Positions 1-9,025 of a stretch of 58,907 nucleotides of DNA are shown here, piece by piece. This DNA comes from Alphaproteobacteria bacterium (GTDB lineage: Bacteria; Pseudomonadota; Alphaproteobacteria; Caulobacterales; Parvularculaceae). The notes below the pieces were generated by a model that was not told the origin of the DNA, made no database searches, and was given only the letters and a program-made list of their open reading frames with translations. Both the position numbers and the translations under genes were made by a program. The stretch lies in NCBI GenBank assembly GCA_016125425.1, contig WGLT01000014.1:1-58907 (forward strand). The letters run 5' to 3'. How positions within the stretch are numbered: position 1 is the stretch's first letter; each line of letters begins with the position of its first letter.

Positions 1-25
1 AATTCAGCTTTTCGGACGACGCTGG

Positions 26-661
26 GCTTCAATGAGGCCGGGGCGATCAGGCCCCGGAATAATTGCTCCGTGAGCCGGCGTTCGACCGCAGCCACCGCAG
101 CTTCAATGAGGCCGGGGCGATCAGGCCCCGGAATAAAATCTCCAAGGCCGGCGGAAAGGTGGCGACCTTCCAAGCTTCAATGAGGCCGGGGCGATCAGGC
201 CCCGGAATAACGAAGCTCTTCGGCGTGAAGCGCACCGACGAGCGCTCGCTTCAATGAGGCCGGGGCGATCAGGCCCCGGAATAACCATGTCGCGCCGAAA
301 CCGTACCCTCTGGCGGACGGAGGCTTCAATGAGGCCGGGGCGATCAGGCCCCGGAATAAGTCTCCAAGGCCCGCGGAAAGGTAGCAACCTTCGAGGCTTC
401 AATGAGGCCGGGGCGATCAGGCCCCGGAATAAAACCTGGACGCCAGACTCACCGCGATAGAGGAGACCCTGCTTCAATGAGGCCGGGGCGATCAGGCCCC
501 GGAATAAAGCCTTTTTCTGGTCGACAAATTCGGGGTGGTCTTCCTCGCTTCAATGAGGCCGGGGCGATCAGGCCCCGGAATAACTTTGCGACGCCCATCA
601 TCTGGCGCGCAGTCGAAATGTGCCGCTTCAATGAGGCCGGGGCGATCAGGCCCCGGAATAA
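26..661 (-). CRISPR. CRISPR array, nine 37-bp repeats, subtype I-G
   Basis: Nine identical 37-bp repeats begin at 26, 100, 174, 248, 323, 396, 471, 547 and 625. The eight complete spacers are 36-41 bp, and a partial spacer fills 1-25, so the array continues past the left edge. Read on the minus strand the repeat starts TTATTCC, holds a perfect 7-bp hairpin (CCGGGGC / GCCCCGG, 6-nt loop) and ends ATTGAAGC, the usual form of a crRNA 5' handle. Transcription is therefore inferred on the minus strand, the same direction as cas2, with the leader on the right. All visible repeats are identical, as expected near the leader. The spacers at 137-173 and 360-395 are near-duplicates. Confidence 0.98.
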
Positions 662-880
662 GGCCAGTTTGCAGGATATTATTCTTAAAGACGAATCCGC
701 ACGCGGCGCGAGCGGCGCGGGCGCGCAGGCCGGCAAAAACGGCTTTTCCTTTCGGTTTCTTCTATTCACCATGTCAAAGAGCCAGAAATTTCAATGACTT
801 ACGTCCTTGCGAGCGGTTGCCTGGCTTTTCGTCCCGCCGGAGCTCTCGCTGAGCGCCGGCGAGTCAAACAGGCGACCGCG
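662..880 (-). promoter_or_regulatory. Putative CRISPR leader
   Basis: This is the non-coding stretch between the 3' end of cas2 and the leader-proximal repeat. On the minus strand it carries a TTGACA hexamer (777-772) but no convincing -10 at standard spacing. It also has a TCATTGAA octamer (798-791) matching the repeat's 3' end, possibly by chance. Assignment as leader rests on position and on the array orientation inferred from the repeat. Confidence 0.5.
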
Positions 881-1174
881 TCAAATTATTATCGCCTGAC
901 GTTTGACCGATTCAAATGATTTTCCCAGACTCTCGACCTTCAACTCGACCTTTTCGGCAGGCCCGACATCGACAATCAAGACGTGATCGTCGCGATGATG
1001 AATTTCCTTTTCAAGGCGAGCGCTGAGATCCGCGCGACGGCGAGTCGTCAGCCGACATTGAAACACCGATAATTGCAGCCAGCGGCCGTAGCCTTTCATG
1101 ATTCGGAAGACTCGGCGCCAGCGCTTCTGGTCGCTGATATCGTAGGTGACAAGATAGATCCGCTCGTCCGCCAT
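881..1174 (-). CDS. cas2: CRISPR-associated endonuclease Cas2
   Basis: This 97-residue protein has the usual Cas2 length. Its N-terminus (IYLVTYDISDQKRWRRVF) carries the beta-strand and Asp of the Cas2 ferredoxin-like fold, followed by the G-R-W-L-Q-x-S-V-F-Q-C block. Cas2 dimers bridge two Cas1 dimers in the spacer-integration complex. It lies 4 bp downstream of the cas4-cas1 fusion and immediately before the leader, so the adaptation genes and array form one minus-strand unit. No motif is missing. Confidence 0.96.
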   Translation of the reverse strand: MADERIYLVTYDISDQKRWRRVFRIMKGYGRWLQLSVFQCRLTTRRRADLSARLEKEIHHRDDHVLIVDVGPAEKVELKVESLGKSFESVKRQAIII

Positions 1175-1178
1175 TGCA

Positions 1179-2897
1179 TCACCTTGGCGTATAGTGAGGG
1201 TATTCCTTTATCTCGCCGTCGAGGTGACGGGCGAGTAGGCGCACCTGCACCTCGATAAGCCGACGCATTGAGACGCGATAGCCGAAGAGCGGGTGCGTTG
1301 TCTCCTGATCGAGCCGGCGCTCATAAGCGGCGATGAGCGCCTTGCGCGCGCCGGATTTCATCATGCAGGAGGGGCCGTTTCTATAAAAGCCATCGGGCTT
1401 GACCTCACCATTGTTAATGGCGCTGATCACCGCCGAGTCCGCAAGGATCGGACGGTAGGGCTCCATCATGTCGAGGGCGAGCGCGGGGCGCCCGTGGCGG
1501 ATCACGTGATAGAACCCGCGATAGGGATCGAAGCCGACCGATTGCAAAGCCGCGAAAAACGTTCGCATAAGGAGCGCGTAAGATAGCGACAACATGGCGT
1601 TGACCGGATCCTCGGGGGGACGTCTGTTGCGCTTCTCGAAGGAAAATCCGCTGGCCAGATCCGCGTCTGCAGGCGAAGCGATCATGCGATCGAGATAACG
1701 GAAGTAGATCGCAGCAGCCTCGCCTTCGAAGCCGAGGAGAGCTTGCGCGCTTTCGGCGTGCTCGGCCCTTGCAATCAACCGCTTAAGGCTTCCGAGCGCT
1801 TCGTCTTTGCCGTCGGCGGATTTTTCGTCACGCCAGTTTCTGCGCAGCATTGTGCGCTGGTTCTTTATTTTCGCCGCGACCAGCCCGCGGGCTATGGCGC
1901 GAGAGCGCGCTTCGTCAAAAGACGCGCGATATTGGTTCGTGCGTATATAGGCGTTTTCGGGACCTGTCCCATGCGTGTGCCCCATCAGCCAGCCGCCCGT
2001 TGAAAACCAGGCGACAGGGGTGTTGCGACGGAAAAGCTCGTGCAAGGTCGGCGTGGTCAGCGATACTGGCCCGAATAGCGCCACTTCTGAGACAGAGATG
2101 AGCGGCGTCTCGATTTTGCCGTCGTCGGTTTCGACAATGATTTCCTCACCGCTTTTCCTGATGCGTGCGCCGGGCGTTTGCACATAGAGCGGCAGGGCCG
2201 GGTCGTCGGCGGGGTTGAGCGGACGCGGAACGGCGCCCTTGCGAAAGAAATTCGTCTCATCAGGCAGGCAGATGCCGGCGAGCGCGCAGCGCACGCATTT
2301 CGGCGAATCGATGAGCGGCGGAGGGCGCCGGCCTGAAGCGGCGGCAAGGCGGAGCTCTGAAATCGCGCGCAAGGTCGTCTCGCGGAGCGCAGGGCTGAGC
2401 TCAACGCGCACGCGCTCGCGCGAGGCGGCGTACCAAAGCGCACCCTCCGTTACTCTGTAGCCATTGTCCTCGAGAATCAGCGCCTGCGCGCAGACCTGCG
2501 CACGTTCTGGTTCGTAAGCGCCTTCGGCGACGTGCGGGCGCTTGCCCTTCTTGATGTCGATCGGCGTGACGGCGCCATCCTCCGCGTCGATCATATCCAT
2601 CTTCGCAATGACGCCGAGACGCTCAGAAGAGAGCGTCACGGAGCGGACGCGCTTCGCCGGGCTGTCTTCGTCGGCGGCCTCTTCCGGCGCAGGCAGTTCG
2701 CCGCCGCCCTTGTCGGCCCGCGCATGAGCGCGCGCGCCCTCCGCCGTGTCGCCCGTCTCGGCCCATTCGCCCTCGACCCATTCGAGATAGGCGAGCCGCG
2801 GGCAATAGACCCATTCATTGACCATGCGCGCCGGCACAAGCGGCGCGTCGCCGAGGACCGGCGGTGCGGGGAGCGAAAGCTCGAATTGCTTGTCCAT
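1179..2897 (-). CDS. cas4-cas1: Cas4-Cas1 fusion protein (spacer processing and integration)
   Basis: This 572-residue fusion is typical of subtype I-G. Residues ~20-215 are Cas4, a RecB-like nuclease. It has Cys32 and the C-terminal Cys201/Cys204/Cys210 cluster for a 4Fe-4S centre, Asp101/Asp104, Asp114-Lys116 (IDIKKGK) and Gln133. Residues ~235-572 are Cas1, with the metal ligands visible as Glu391 (GFEGEAA), His464 (GFYH) and the Asp476/Glu479 segment (LALDMMEPYRP). Cas4 trims prespacers and selects the PAM end, and Cas1 integrates them with Cas2. The ATG at 2897 has GAGG four bases upstream. The gene is divergent from the effector operon across about 200 bp. Confidence 0.96.
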   Translation of the reverse strand: MDKQFELSLPAPPVLGDAPLVPARMVNEWVYCPRLAYLEWVEGEWAETGDTAEGARAHARADKGGGELPAPEEAADEDSPAKRVRSVTLSSERLGVIAKMDMIDAEDGAVTPIDIKKGKRPHVAEGAYEPERAQVCAQALILEDNGYRVTEGALWYAASRERVRVELSPALRETTLRAISELRLAAASGRRPPPLIDSPKCVRCALAGICLPDETNFFRKGAVPRPLNPADDPALPLYVQTPGARIRKSGEEIIVETDDGKIETPLISVSEVALFGPVSLTTPTLHELFRRNTPVAWFSTGGWLMGHTHGTGPENAYIRTNQYRASFDEARSRAIARGLVAAKIKNQRTMLRRNWRDEKSADGKDEALGSLKRLIARAEHAESAQALLGFEGEAAAIYFRYLDRMIASPADADLASGFSFEKRNRRPPEDPVNAMLSLSYALLMRTFFAALQSVGFDPYRGFYHVIRHGRPALALDMMEPYRPILADSAVISAINNGEVKPDGFYRNGPSCMMKSGARKALIAAYERRLDQETTHPLFGYRVSMRRLIEVQVRLLARHLDGEIKEYPHYTPR

Positions 2898-3030
2898 GGG
2901 CCTCGCTTTCGGGCTCAGGCCTGCAAGACAGGCGCCGCAGGACGCGGGCGATGACGGCAGTTCTAGTCAAATTCCTGCGAGACGCTTAGAAAGCCGCACT
3001 AAATACGTGATCATTACTATCGCCGCGGCG

Positions 3031-3045
3031 GGGGAAAACTTCCCC
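3031..3045. promoter_or_regulatory. Perfect dyad in the divergent cas promoter region
   Basis: GGGGAA-AAC-TTCCCC is a perfect 6-bp inverted repeat with a 3-bp spacer. It lies midway between the cas4-cas1 start (2897) and the first effector-side start codon (3096). Position and symmetry suit an operator for a dimeric regulator that could act on both sides. No regulator gene lies in the locus, and a short hairpin arising by chance cannot be excluded. Confidence 0.35.
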
Positions 3046-3095
3046 GTGACCAACAGATCGACTCAAGTCCAGATTTGCGCCCTATTGAGGACATC

Positions 3096-3245
3096 ATGAA
3101 TTTCGATTCCGCCTTTAAGATGCTGACCGGCTTTGCGCCTCTGCGCTGGCAGGCGCGGCTTTATGAGGAGTGTTTCAGCAAAGGCGAAATTCCTCTCGCG
3201 GTCAGTCCGCAGGCTGGAACAACAAGAATGATCGGCGGGCGTTGA
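3096..3245 (+). pseudogene. Remnant 5' end of a second, different cas3
   Basis: A 49-codon ORF starts at an ATG with GAGG five bases upstream. Its N-terminus (FDSAFKMLTGFAPLRWQ, then RLYEECFSKGEIP) reads like the start of an I-G-type Cas3, which normally continues into a P-T-G-L-G-K-T Walker A motif. Here the similarity dissolves after GEIPLAV (about position 3205) into SPQAGTTRMIGGR. The TGA at 3243-3245 overlaps the TTG start of the intact cas3 as TTGA. The likely history is replacement of an older cas3 by a divergent one, leaving the old 5' end and its ribosome binding site as a translated leader. Family assignment is from recall of the N-terminal pattern only. Confidence 0.5.
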
Positions 3246-5758
3246 CGGACCAACAGCAATTCCGCGAGCTTTTCGCAACGGCGTGCGGGCAAGAGCGCGC
3301 GCCCTACCCTTTTCAACAGCGCCTCGCCCTTGACCCATGGCCGGATGTCATGATCGCGCCGACGGGGCTTGGAAAAACCGCCGCGGTGACGCTGGCGTGG
3401 GCGTTCAAGCGCTTGAAGGAAGACGAGGCGACGCCGCGGCGGCTCGTCTGGTGCCTGCCGATGCGCACGCTTGTTGAACAGACGGCGCAAGAAGCCGAAA
3501 GCTGGATGAAGCGCCTTGCCGATGCGTGGCGCAGCAAAGGCCGGAAAGCGCCGCCCGCGGTCCATAAGCTGCTCGGCGGTGATGTCGACAAGGATTGGGT
3601 TCTCGATCCGACGCGCGAAGCGATCCTCATCGGCACGCAGGATATGTTGATTTCCCGCGCCTTGATGCGCGGCTATGGCATGAGCCGGTTCCGCTGGCCG
3701 ATCGATTTTGCGCTTCTTCATACGGACAGCCTTTGGGTGTTCGACGAAGTGCAGTTGATGGGCGCGGGGCTCGCGACATCGGCGCAGTTGGAGGCGTTCC
3801 GACGCCGGGACGGCCGGTTTTTCGGCCTCCCGGCGAGAAGCCTTTGGGTTTCAGCGACGCTCGACCCGGCCTGGCTTGCGACAGTCGATTTTCGCAAGCA
3901 GGTGGTCGAGCCCCTTGTTTATCGCTGGAACGACGGCGCCGCGGCGGAGCCCGAAAAGCTGACGGCCATTCTCGATGCGAAGAAATCGGTTCGCAAAATC
4001 GAGAGCGTCGCGAGCGGCAATGACGAAGGCAAGAAGCTCGCGGCCTATGCGAAGACGGTCGCAAGCGAGATTCTTGAGCGCCATAACAAGGCCAATCCGA
4101 CGCTCGTCATCGTCAACCGCATCGCCCGCGCGCAGGCGATATTTGACGCGCTCTTGAAAGCGGGGTGGGAGAGCGAGGTTATCCTGCTTCACAGCCGATT
4201 CCGGCAGAAGGAACGGGCGGCGATCGTGAACAAAGTTCGGGAGATGCAGCCCTCAGACGGCCTTATCGTGATTTCGACGCAGGCCGTCGAGGCTGGCGTC
4301 GACATCTCCGCGCGCCTTCTCATCACCGAACTCGCCCCCTGGTCGTCGCTCGTCCAGCGCTTCGGCCGATGCAACCGCCAGGGAGAATTCGGAACGGGCG
4401 CGAACGGCGCCAGCGCAGAAATATGCTGGATCGACGCCGTTGATGATGAGAAAGCCGCGCGGCCCTACGCGCTCGTTGAATTGCAGGCGGCGCGCGAGGA
4501 GCTTTGCAAGCTGGCCGAGGCGAGCCCGCGCGGCCTTGCGCCGGCGGCAAGCGGCCCGCAGGCCCGTCACGTCATTCGACGCAAGGATTTCGAGGAGCTG
4601 TTCGACACCGACGCCGATCTCATGGGGTTCGATGTCGATATCGCGCCTTATGTGCGCGATGCGGAGGATACGGATGTACGCCTGTTCTGGCGCGAGCTTC
4701 CGAAAAAACAGAAGGAACCCGACGATGCGCTCGTCGAAACATCCAAGAAGACGAACAAGCCAGTCCGCGAGGAGCTCTGTCCGGCGTCGATCAGCGCAGT
4801 GAATGCTTGGCTGAAGAAAGATCGCAACGGCAACCGTGCCTTCCGATTCGATATTCTGGCGACGGGCGAGAAGTCCAGGCGCTGGCTGCCGGTTTCCGGC
4901 CGCAACTCTCGCCGCATCAAGCCGGGCGACGTGCTGATGATCGCCGCAGACCTCGGCGGATATGACGAGAGGCGCGGGTTTTATCCGCAGTCAACAGACA
5001 CGGTTCCTGTCGTCGATGTAGGGGCCGCGCAGGTCAAGGAGCCGGACGAAGGGCAGGACGACGATCCTTGGTCAAGGAAAGACAAGGCCGTCGGACTCTC
5101 CGATCATCTCGTTCATGTTCGCGACGCGGCGAGAGCGCTATGCGAGGCGGTCGGCCTTGCCGAGCCTTGCCGCTCCGCGGTCATTCGCGCCGCGGCTTGG
5201 CACGATGTCGGCAAGGCGCATGAACAATTTCAACTGCGCGCCATTTGGGCCGATGGCGATCCTGAACGGCCGCTCGCCAAGGCGACAAAATGGCGCCGGA
5301 CTTGGACGGCCGACGACGACGCCCCACCGCCGCGCCCCTATTTCCGACATGAACTTGCGTCAGCTCTCGCCTTCCTAGCCCAGCATGATGGCGAGCCAAA
5401 CGCCGATCTCGTCGCCTATCTGATCGCCGCCCATCACGGCAAGGTGCGCATGGGAATTCGCTCGCTGCCGGGCGAGAAAGCGCCCGATGATAAGGACGCG
5501 CTGTTTGTACGCGGGGTGTGGGCTGGCGACGTGCTGGAAAAAGTGCGCGCCGGCGAGGAAATATCCGCGGCGACGCGGCTTTCGCTCGACGTGATGCGCC
5601 TCGGCGAAACGCCGGAAGGCCGGCCGAGCTGGGGCGCGCGCACGCTCGCTCTTCTCGCCGAATATGGGCCGTTCAAGCTGGCGTTCCTCGAAACCTTGGT
5701 GCGACTCGCCGACTGGAAAGCGTCGGAAGACGAACAGAAGGGCGAGGCGTCATCATGA
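3242..5758 (+). CDS. cas3: Cas3 helicase-nuclease (subtype I-G, C-terminal HD domain)
   Basis: The protein has 838 residues from the TTG at 3242. That start is preferred because it gives the usual short N-terminus (TDQQQFRELFATACG) before Walker A, and because it overlaps the stop of the upstream remnant ORF. A GTG at 3170 would add 24 atypical residues. The helicase core shows APTGLGKT (~residues 39-46), the DExx box FDEVQ (~166), SATLD (~200) and motif VI (LVQRFGRCNRQ). The C-terminal HD nuclease shows WHDVGKAH (~653) and AAHHGK (~730). A C-terminal HD is the I-G arrangement, the reverse of most Cas3 proteins. It unwinds and degrades target DNA after Cascade recruitment. The stop overlaps the csx17 ATG. 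Confidence 0.94.
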   Translation: MTDQQQFRELFATACGQERAPYPFQQRLALDPWPDVMIAPTGLGKTAAVTLAWAFKRLKEDEATPRRLVWCLPMRTLVEQTAQEAESWMKRLADAWRSKGRKAPPAVHKLLGGDVDKDWVLDPTREAILIGTQDMLISRALMRGYGMSRFRWPIDFALLHTDSLWVFDEVQLMGAGLATSAQLEAFRRRDGRFFGLPARSLWVSATLDPAWLATVDFRKQVVEPLVYRWNDGAAAEPEKLTAILDAKKSVRKIESVASGNDEGKKLAAYAKTVASEILERHNKANPTLVIVNRIARAQAIFDALLKAGWESEVILLHSRFRQKERAAIVNKVREMQPSDGLIVISTQAVEAGVDISARLLITELAPWSSLVQRFGRCNRQGEFGTGANGASAEICWIDAVDDEKAARPYALVELQAAREELCKLAEASPRGLAPAASGPQARHVIRRKDFEELFDTDADLMGFDVDIAPYVRDAEDTDVRLFWRELPKKQKEPDDALVETSKKTNKPVREELCPASISAVNAWLKKDRNGNRAFRFDILATGEKSRRWLPVSGRNSRRIKPGDVLMIAADLGGYDERRGFYPQSTDTVPVVDVGAAQVKEPDEGQDDDPWSRKDKAVGLSDHLVHVRDAARALCEAVGLAEPCRSAVIRAAAWHDVGKAHEQFQLRAIWADGDPERPLAKATKWRRTWTADDDAPPPRPYFRHELASALAFLAQHDGEPNADLVAYLIAAHHGKVRMGIRSLPGEKAPDDKDALFVRGVWAGDVLEKVRAGEEISAATRLSLDVMRLGETPEGRPSWGARTLALLAEYGPFKLAFLETLVRLADWKASEDEQKGEASS

Positions 5759-7983
5759 CGGGCGAGGTTCACCTCAACGATCTTTGTCTTGGCGGATGCA
5801 AGCCGACGCCGCTTGCGAGCTATTTGAAGGCGCTCGGCATTTTGCACCTTGTCGCCGAACAGGCGGACCCGAATGCGAAAGGCTGGTGGCGGGCCGAACG
5901 GTTCTGGATACGGACGAAACTGACGCTCGAGCAATTGATCGCGTTCTTTCTCGACGAGTATGCGCCGAGCCCGATTATCGCGCCGTGGAACGGCGGGAGC
6001 GGATTTTACAAAAAAGACAATCAAACCGGGATCAAGGCGATCGAAGAAGCGCAGGCGCAGCGGTTTCAGGCCTTGAAGTCTGCAATTGAATTTGGCCGTC
6101 AATTCGTGCGGGAGACGGGGAACAAGGAGCGCCCGAAAGACGAAGAGAAGCAAGCGTTCATCGCTGAGATCCGCGCAACGGCGCCGGACAAGCTGACGGA
6201 ATGGATCGACGCCGCGGTCGCCGTCACGACAGAAAAGCTCGCCTTTCCGCCGCTGCTTGGAACTGGCGGCAATGACGGGCGGCTTGATTTCACCAACAAT
6301 TTCTTTCAACGCCTCTCCGAGTTGATCGATTGCGCTTCGGGACGGTCGACTGAGAGTTCTTCGCTGCGGTCATCTCTGTTTGGCGATCCCGCAACGAGCG
6401 CGCAGGATTCGCCGATTGGCCAGTTCGCTCCGGCAGACGCTGGCGGCGCAAACAGCACGAGCGGTTTTGATCGCGGCGGCGCGCTGAACCCCTGGGATTT
6501 CATATTCATGATGGAGGGCGCTCTGCTGATTGCGGGGGGCGTCGTTCGTCGATTTGAGTCGCAAGACCGCAGCGCCGCCTCCTTTCCTTTCACTGTGCGC
6601 GCAACCGCCGCCGGGGCTGGCGCCGCGTCACAAGCCGAGGAGTCGGAGTCACGCGGCGAGTTCTGGGCGCCGTTATGGAGCGCGCCATCCGGATTTGCAG
6701 AAATCCAGCAAATGTTTCGAGAAGGGCGCATTGCGCAAGGCGCGCGGTCATTGCGCGACGGCATGGACGCCGCGCTCGCGATCGCCTCGGTCGGCGCGGA
6801 TAAACGTATAAATGCGTTCCAGAGATATGGTTTCGAGAAGCGTCAAGGAAAAGCGTTTCTGGCGACGCCGCTGGGCCGACGGACGGTCGTCCGAACACCG
6901 AGGGCTGAATTGACGACGGACCTTGATTCCGACAGATGGTTCGAAAAAGTTCGGCGCGCCGGCCGTGATTCCAACGCGCCGGCGCGCCTCGCAAGCGCTG
7001 TCCGCACGCTCGAAGACTCCCTCTTCGCCCTCGCTGGCGGCGGCGATGCGCGGCAAGCGGCGCAAGACATCATTGTCGCCGTCGGCCGCCTTTCCCGCAT
7101 CTGTGCAACGAACAACAAACTCCGCGAAGAATTGCGACCGCCGCCTCTCTTGCGGCGCGACTGGATCGGGGCTTGCGGCGACGAGGCGGAAGTGCGCCTC
7201 GCGTCGGCCCTCGCCGGTCTACGCCTCCATCACGGCGCCGACAACGAAGAGGAAAAAGTGGCGCAATCAGCGGATGACTATCCTTTCCGCGCCCATATCG
7301 CTCCGATCGCTGACGCCAAACAAAACCGGAGGCCGGCCTGGACCGAAAGCGGATCATCGCCTGACATGGTTTGGACCGAAGGCCGTCTTGTCGACTCGAT
7401 GGTCGCGATCGCGCTTCGCCGCACTGTTGAGGCCGACCGCCAGCGCGCGGGCGGGGCGATGTTTAGCGGCTCTTTTGGACGGCTCGCGCGCCTCGGCGAT
7501 GTCGCAGCTTTTCTGGCGGGCGAAGTCGACGAGCGACGCATCGCCGACCTCGCTCTCGGTTTCGCCTGGATCGGACCCAATCGCCGGCCCAATCACTCAA
7601 CCGCAGACCAAGATCGCCCGCCGCCGTTCGCCTATGCGGCGTTGAAACCCTTCTTTGCGCCACCGGCCAATAAGCCGAAGAGCGAGGCGCTCAAGCAGCG
7701 ATCGACGCGCGCGCGGGTGGAATTTCCATCGTCAGTTGTGCATCTACTCGCTACCGGCCGCCTCAAAGACGCGCTCGACACCGCCATAAGACGCGCTCGC
7801 GCCGACAATCTTCCAACGCCGTTCAAGGGGGCCCATGTCGCAGGCGTTGACCCGCGCCGTCTCCTCGCGGCGCTGATGTTCCCGATCAGCGAGCCCGCGC
7901 TGATCGCCTGCCAGGATCGGGCGTTTCCATCAGATGACGCCGACAACAATCACGACGAAAGGACCTATGACGATGCCGCTTGA
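5755..7983 (+). CDS. csx17: Csx17 / Cas8 large subunit of the I-G effector complex
   Basis: This 742-residue protein starts at the ATG overlapping the cas3 stop as ATGA. It opens with the Csx17 signature GCKPTPLASYLKALGILHLV. Csx17 (Cas8u2/Cas8g) is the large subunit of the subtype I-G Cascade and presumably recognises the PAM. The rest is alpha-rich with no catalytic motif that I recognise. Length fits the family. A longer in-frame reading from 5518 lies inside cas3 and was not used. Its 3' end overlaps the next gene by 11 bp, so it is translationally coupled within the effector operon. Confidence 0.92.
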   Translation: MTGEVHLNDLCLGGCKPTPLASYLKALGILHLVAEQADPNAKGWWRAERFWIRTKLTLEQLIAFFLDEYAPSPIIAPWNGGSGFYKKDNQTGIKAIEEAQAQRFQALKSAIEFGRQFVRETGNKERPKDEEKQAFIAEIRATAPDKLTEWIDAAVAVTTEKLAFPPLLGTGGNDGRLDFTNNFFQRLSELIDCASGRSTESSSLRSSLFGDPATSAQDSPIGQFAPADAGGANSTSGFDRGGALNPWDFIFMMEGALLIAGGVVRRFESQDRSAASFPFTVRATAAGAGAASQAEESESRGEFWAPLWSAPSGFAEIQQMFREGRIAQGARSLRDGMDAALAIASVGADKRINAFQRYGFEKRQGKAFLATPLGRRTVVRTPRAELTTDLDSDRWFEKVRRAGRDSNAPARLASAVRTLEDSLFALAGGGDARQAAQDIIVAVGRLSRICATNNKLREELRPPPLLRRDWIGACGDEAEVRLASALAGLRLHHGADNEEEKVAQSADDYPFRAHIAPIADAKQNRRPAWTESGSSPDMVWTEGRLVDSMVAIALRRTVEADRQRAGGAMFSGSFGRLARLGDVAAFLAGEVDERRIADLALGFAWIGPNRRPNHSTADQDRPPPFAYAALKPFFAPPANKPKSEALKQRSTRARVEFPSSVVHLLATGRLKDALDTAIRRARADNLPTPFKGAHVAGVDPRRLLAALMFPISEPALIACQDRAFPSDDADNNHDERTYDDAA

Positions 7984-9025
7984 TCTCGCGCCGCTCAAGG
8001 ATAGTTCTCGATTGCTCATAGAAGCGCCGCTGAGGCCGCTTCAAGGAACCCGGTTTCAACCAACCGGCTTTCCCAATCTCGGCCCGGCGCGATACAGCGC
8101 GCCTGGCGGCGAGGAAATGCTCCTCGTCGAATCCGCGCAAAGCATGGCGAATCGGCTTGAGGCGACGTGCTGGGATAACGTCAATCAAAAATATGTGACT
8201 CGTCTTGGAGGTGTACCTTTCGTCGCGGTTGAGATGGACGGAAAGGTTCGAACGAGTTCTGTTGAAGTCGCTCACAGGTTGAATAGCGTTTATATTGAAG
8301 AATCTGACTGGTTCGAGAAAACCTTTGCGCGCGAACTAGGATTTGTAAAAAAGGGCAAAAAATTTGAACGCCAAGATCAAAGTGCGCCGGTCGATTTCCG
8401 CGATGCGGCAAAAGTCATTTTTAAGTATGACCCCGGTTCGCTGGTTCACGGCGTATTTCTTGAAAGCATTGCCGGCGTCATCCGATTTCCGCGCATTCTC
8501 TCCTCCTTCATAGAGGCAGAAGAGATAAATAGCGCGACAAGCGGCGGCGTCAAAAATGATTCCCTTCAGCCTGAAAAACGAGAAGAAAAAACTGCGATAG
8601 AGGGGTATGGCAACGTCCCTTTCGTCCGCGAGGAATTCACCGCGAAAAAAATCGTCGCCTATTTCAATCTCGATCTCGCGCAGATACGCGGCTATGGCCT
8701 TGGGCCGGCGGCGAGCGACTTTCTGACCGCCTTTGCGCTCTATAAGATAAGGGTGCTGCTCGACGGCGATATGCGCCTGCGCACGGCCTGTGATTTGAAG
8801 CTCGACGGCGAGCCCGAGATCACGCGTCCCGCCGGCTTTAAGCTTCCAAGCGCGGCTGATCTTGAGAGCGCCTTGCCGGCGCTCGTCTCCGCTGTCGCAA
8901 AGGAAGGGCTGTTCGCCGATCCGCCGGTGACCGTCGTTGTCTATAAGAAGGCGAAATCAAAGAATTCCGGCAAAGCGGAGGCGTCGGGCGCGTCGGATGA
9001 CGATAACGATAATGGCGACGAATGA
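7973..9025 (+). CDS. csb1: Cas7 (Csb1 / GSU0053 family) backbone subunit
   Basis: This protein of about 350 residues has the Csb1-type segment VESAQSMANRLEATCWD near residue 50. Csb1 is the Cas7 that polymerises along the crRNA in subtype I-G. Three in-frame ATGs are possible (7934, 7967, 7973). The last is chosen because GAAAGGA (7957-7963) sits nine bases upstream, a normal spacing. The first lies deep inside csx17. The C-terminus is an acidic, low-complexity tail (Asp/Asn/Glu rich). The stop overlaps the start of csb2 by 4 bp. Confidence 0.91.
   Translation: MPLDLAPLKDSSRLLIEAPLRPLQGTRFQPTGFPNLGPARYSAPGGEEMLLVESAQSMANRLEATCWDNVNQKYVTRLGGVPFVAVEMDGKVRTSSVEVAHRLNSVYIEESDWFEKTFARELGFVKKGKKFERQDQSAPVDFRDAAKVIFKYDPGSLVHGVFLESIAGVIRFPRILSSFIEAEEINSATSGGVKNDSLQPEKREEKTAIEGYGNVPFVREEFTAKKIVAYFNLDLAQIRGYGLGPAASDFLTAFALYKIRVLLDGDMRLRTACDLKLDGEPEITRPAGFKLPSAADLESALPALVSAVAKEGLFADPPVTVVVYKKAKSKNSGKAEASGASDDDNDNGDE

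Noticed and set aside
47-797. Open frames through the CRISPR array with repeated FNEAGAIRPRNK or LFRGLIAPASLK peptides
   Set aside because: They are translations of the 37-bp repeats and spacers, with no ribosome binding sites.
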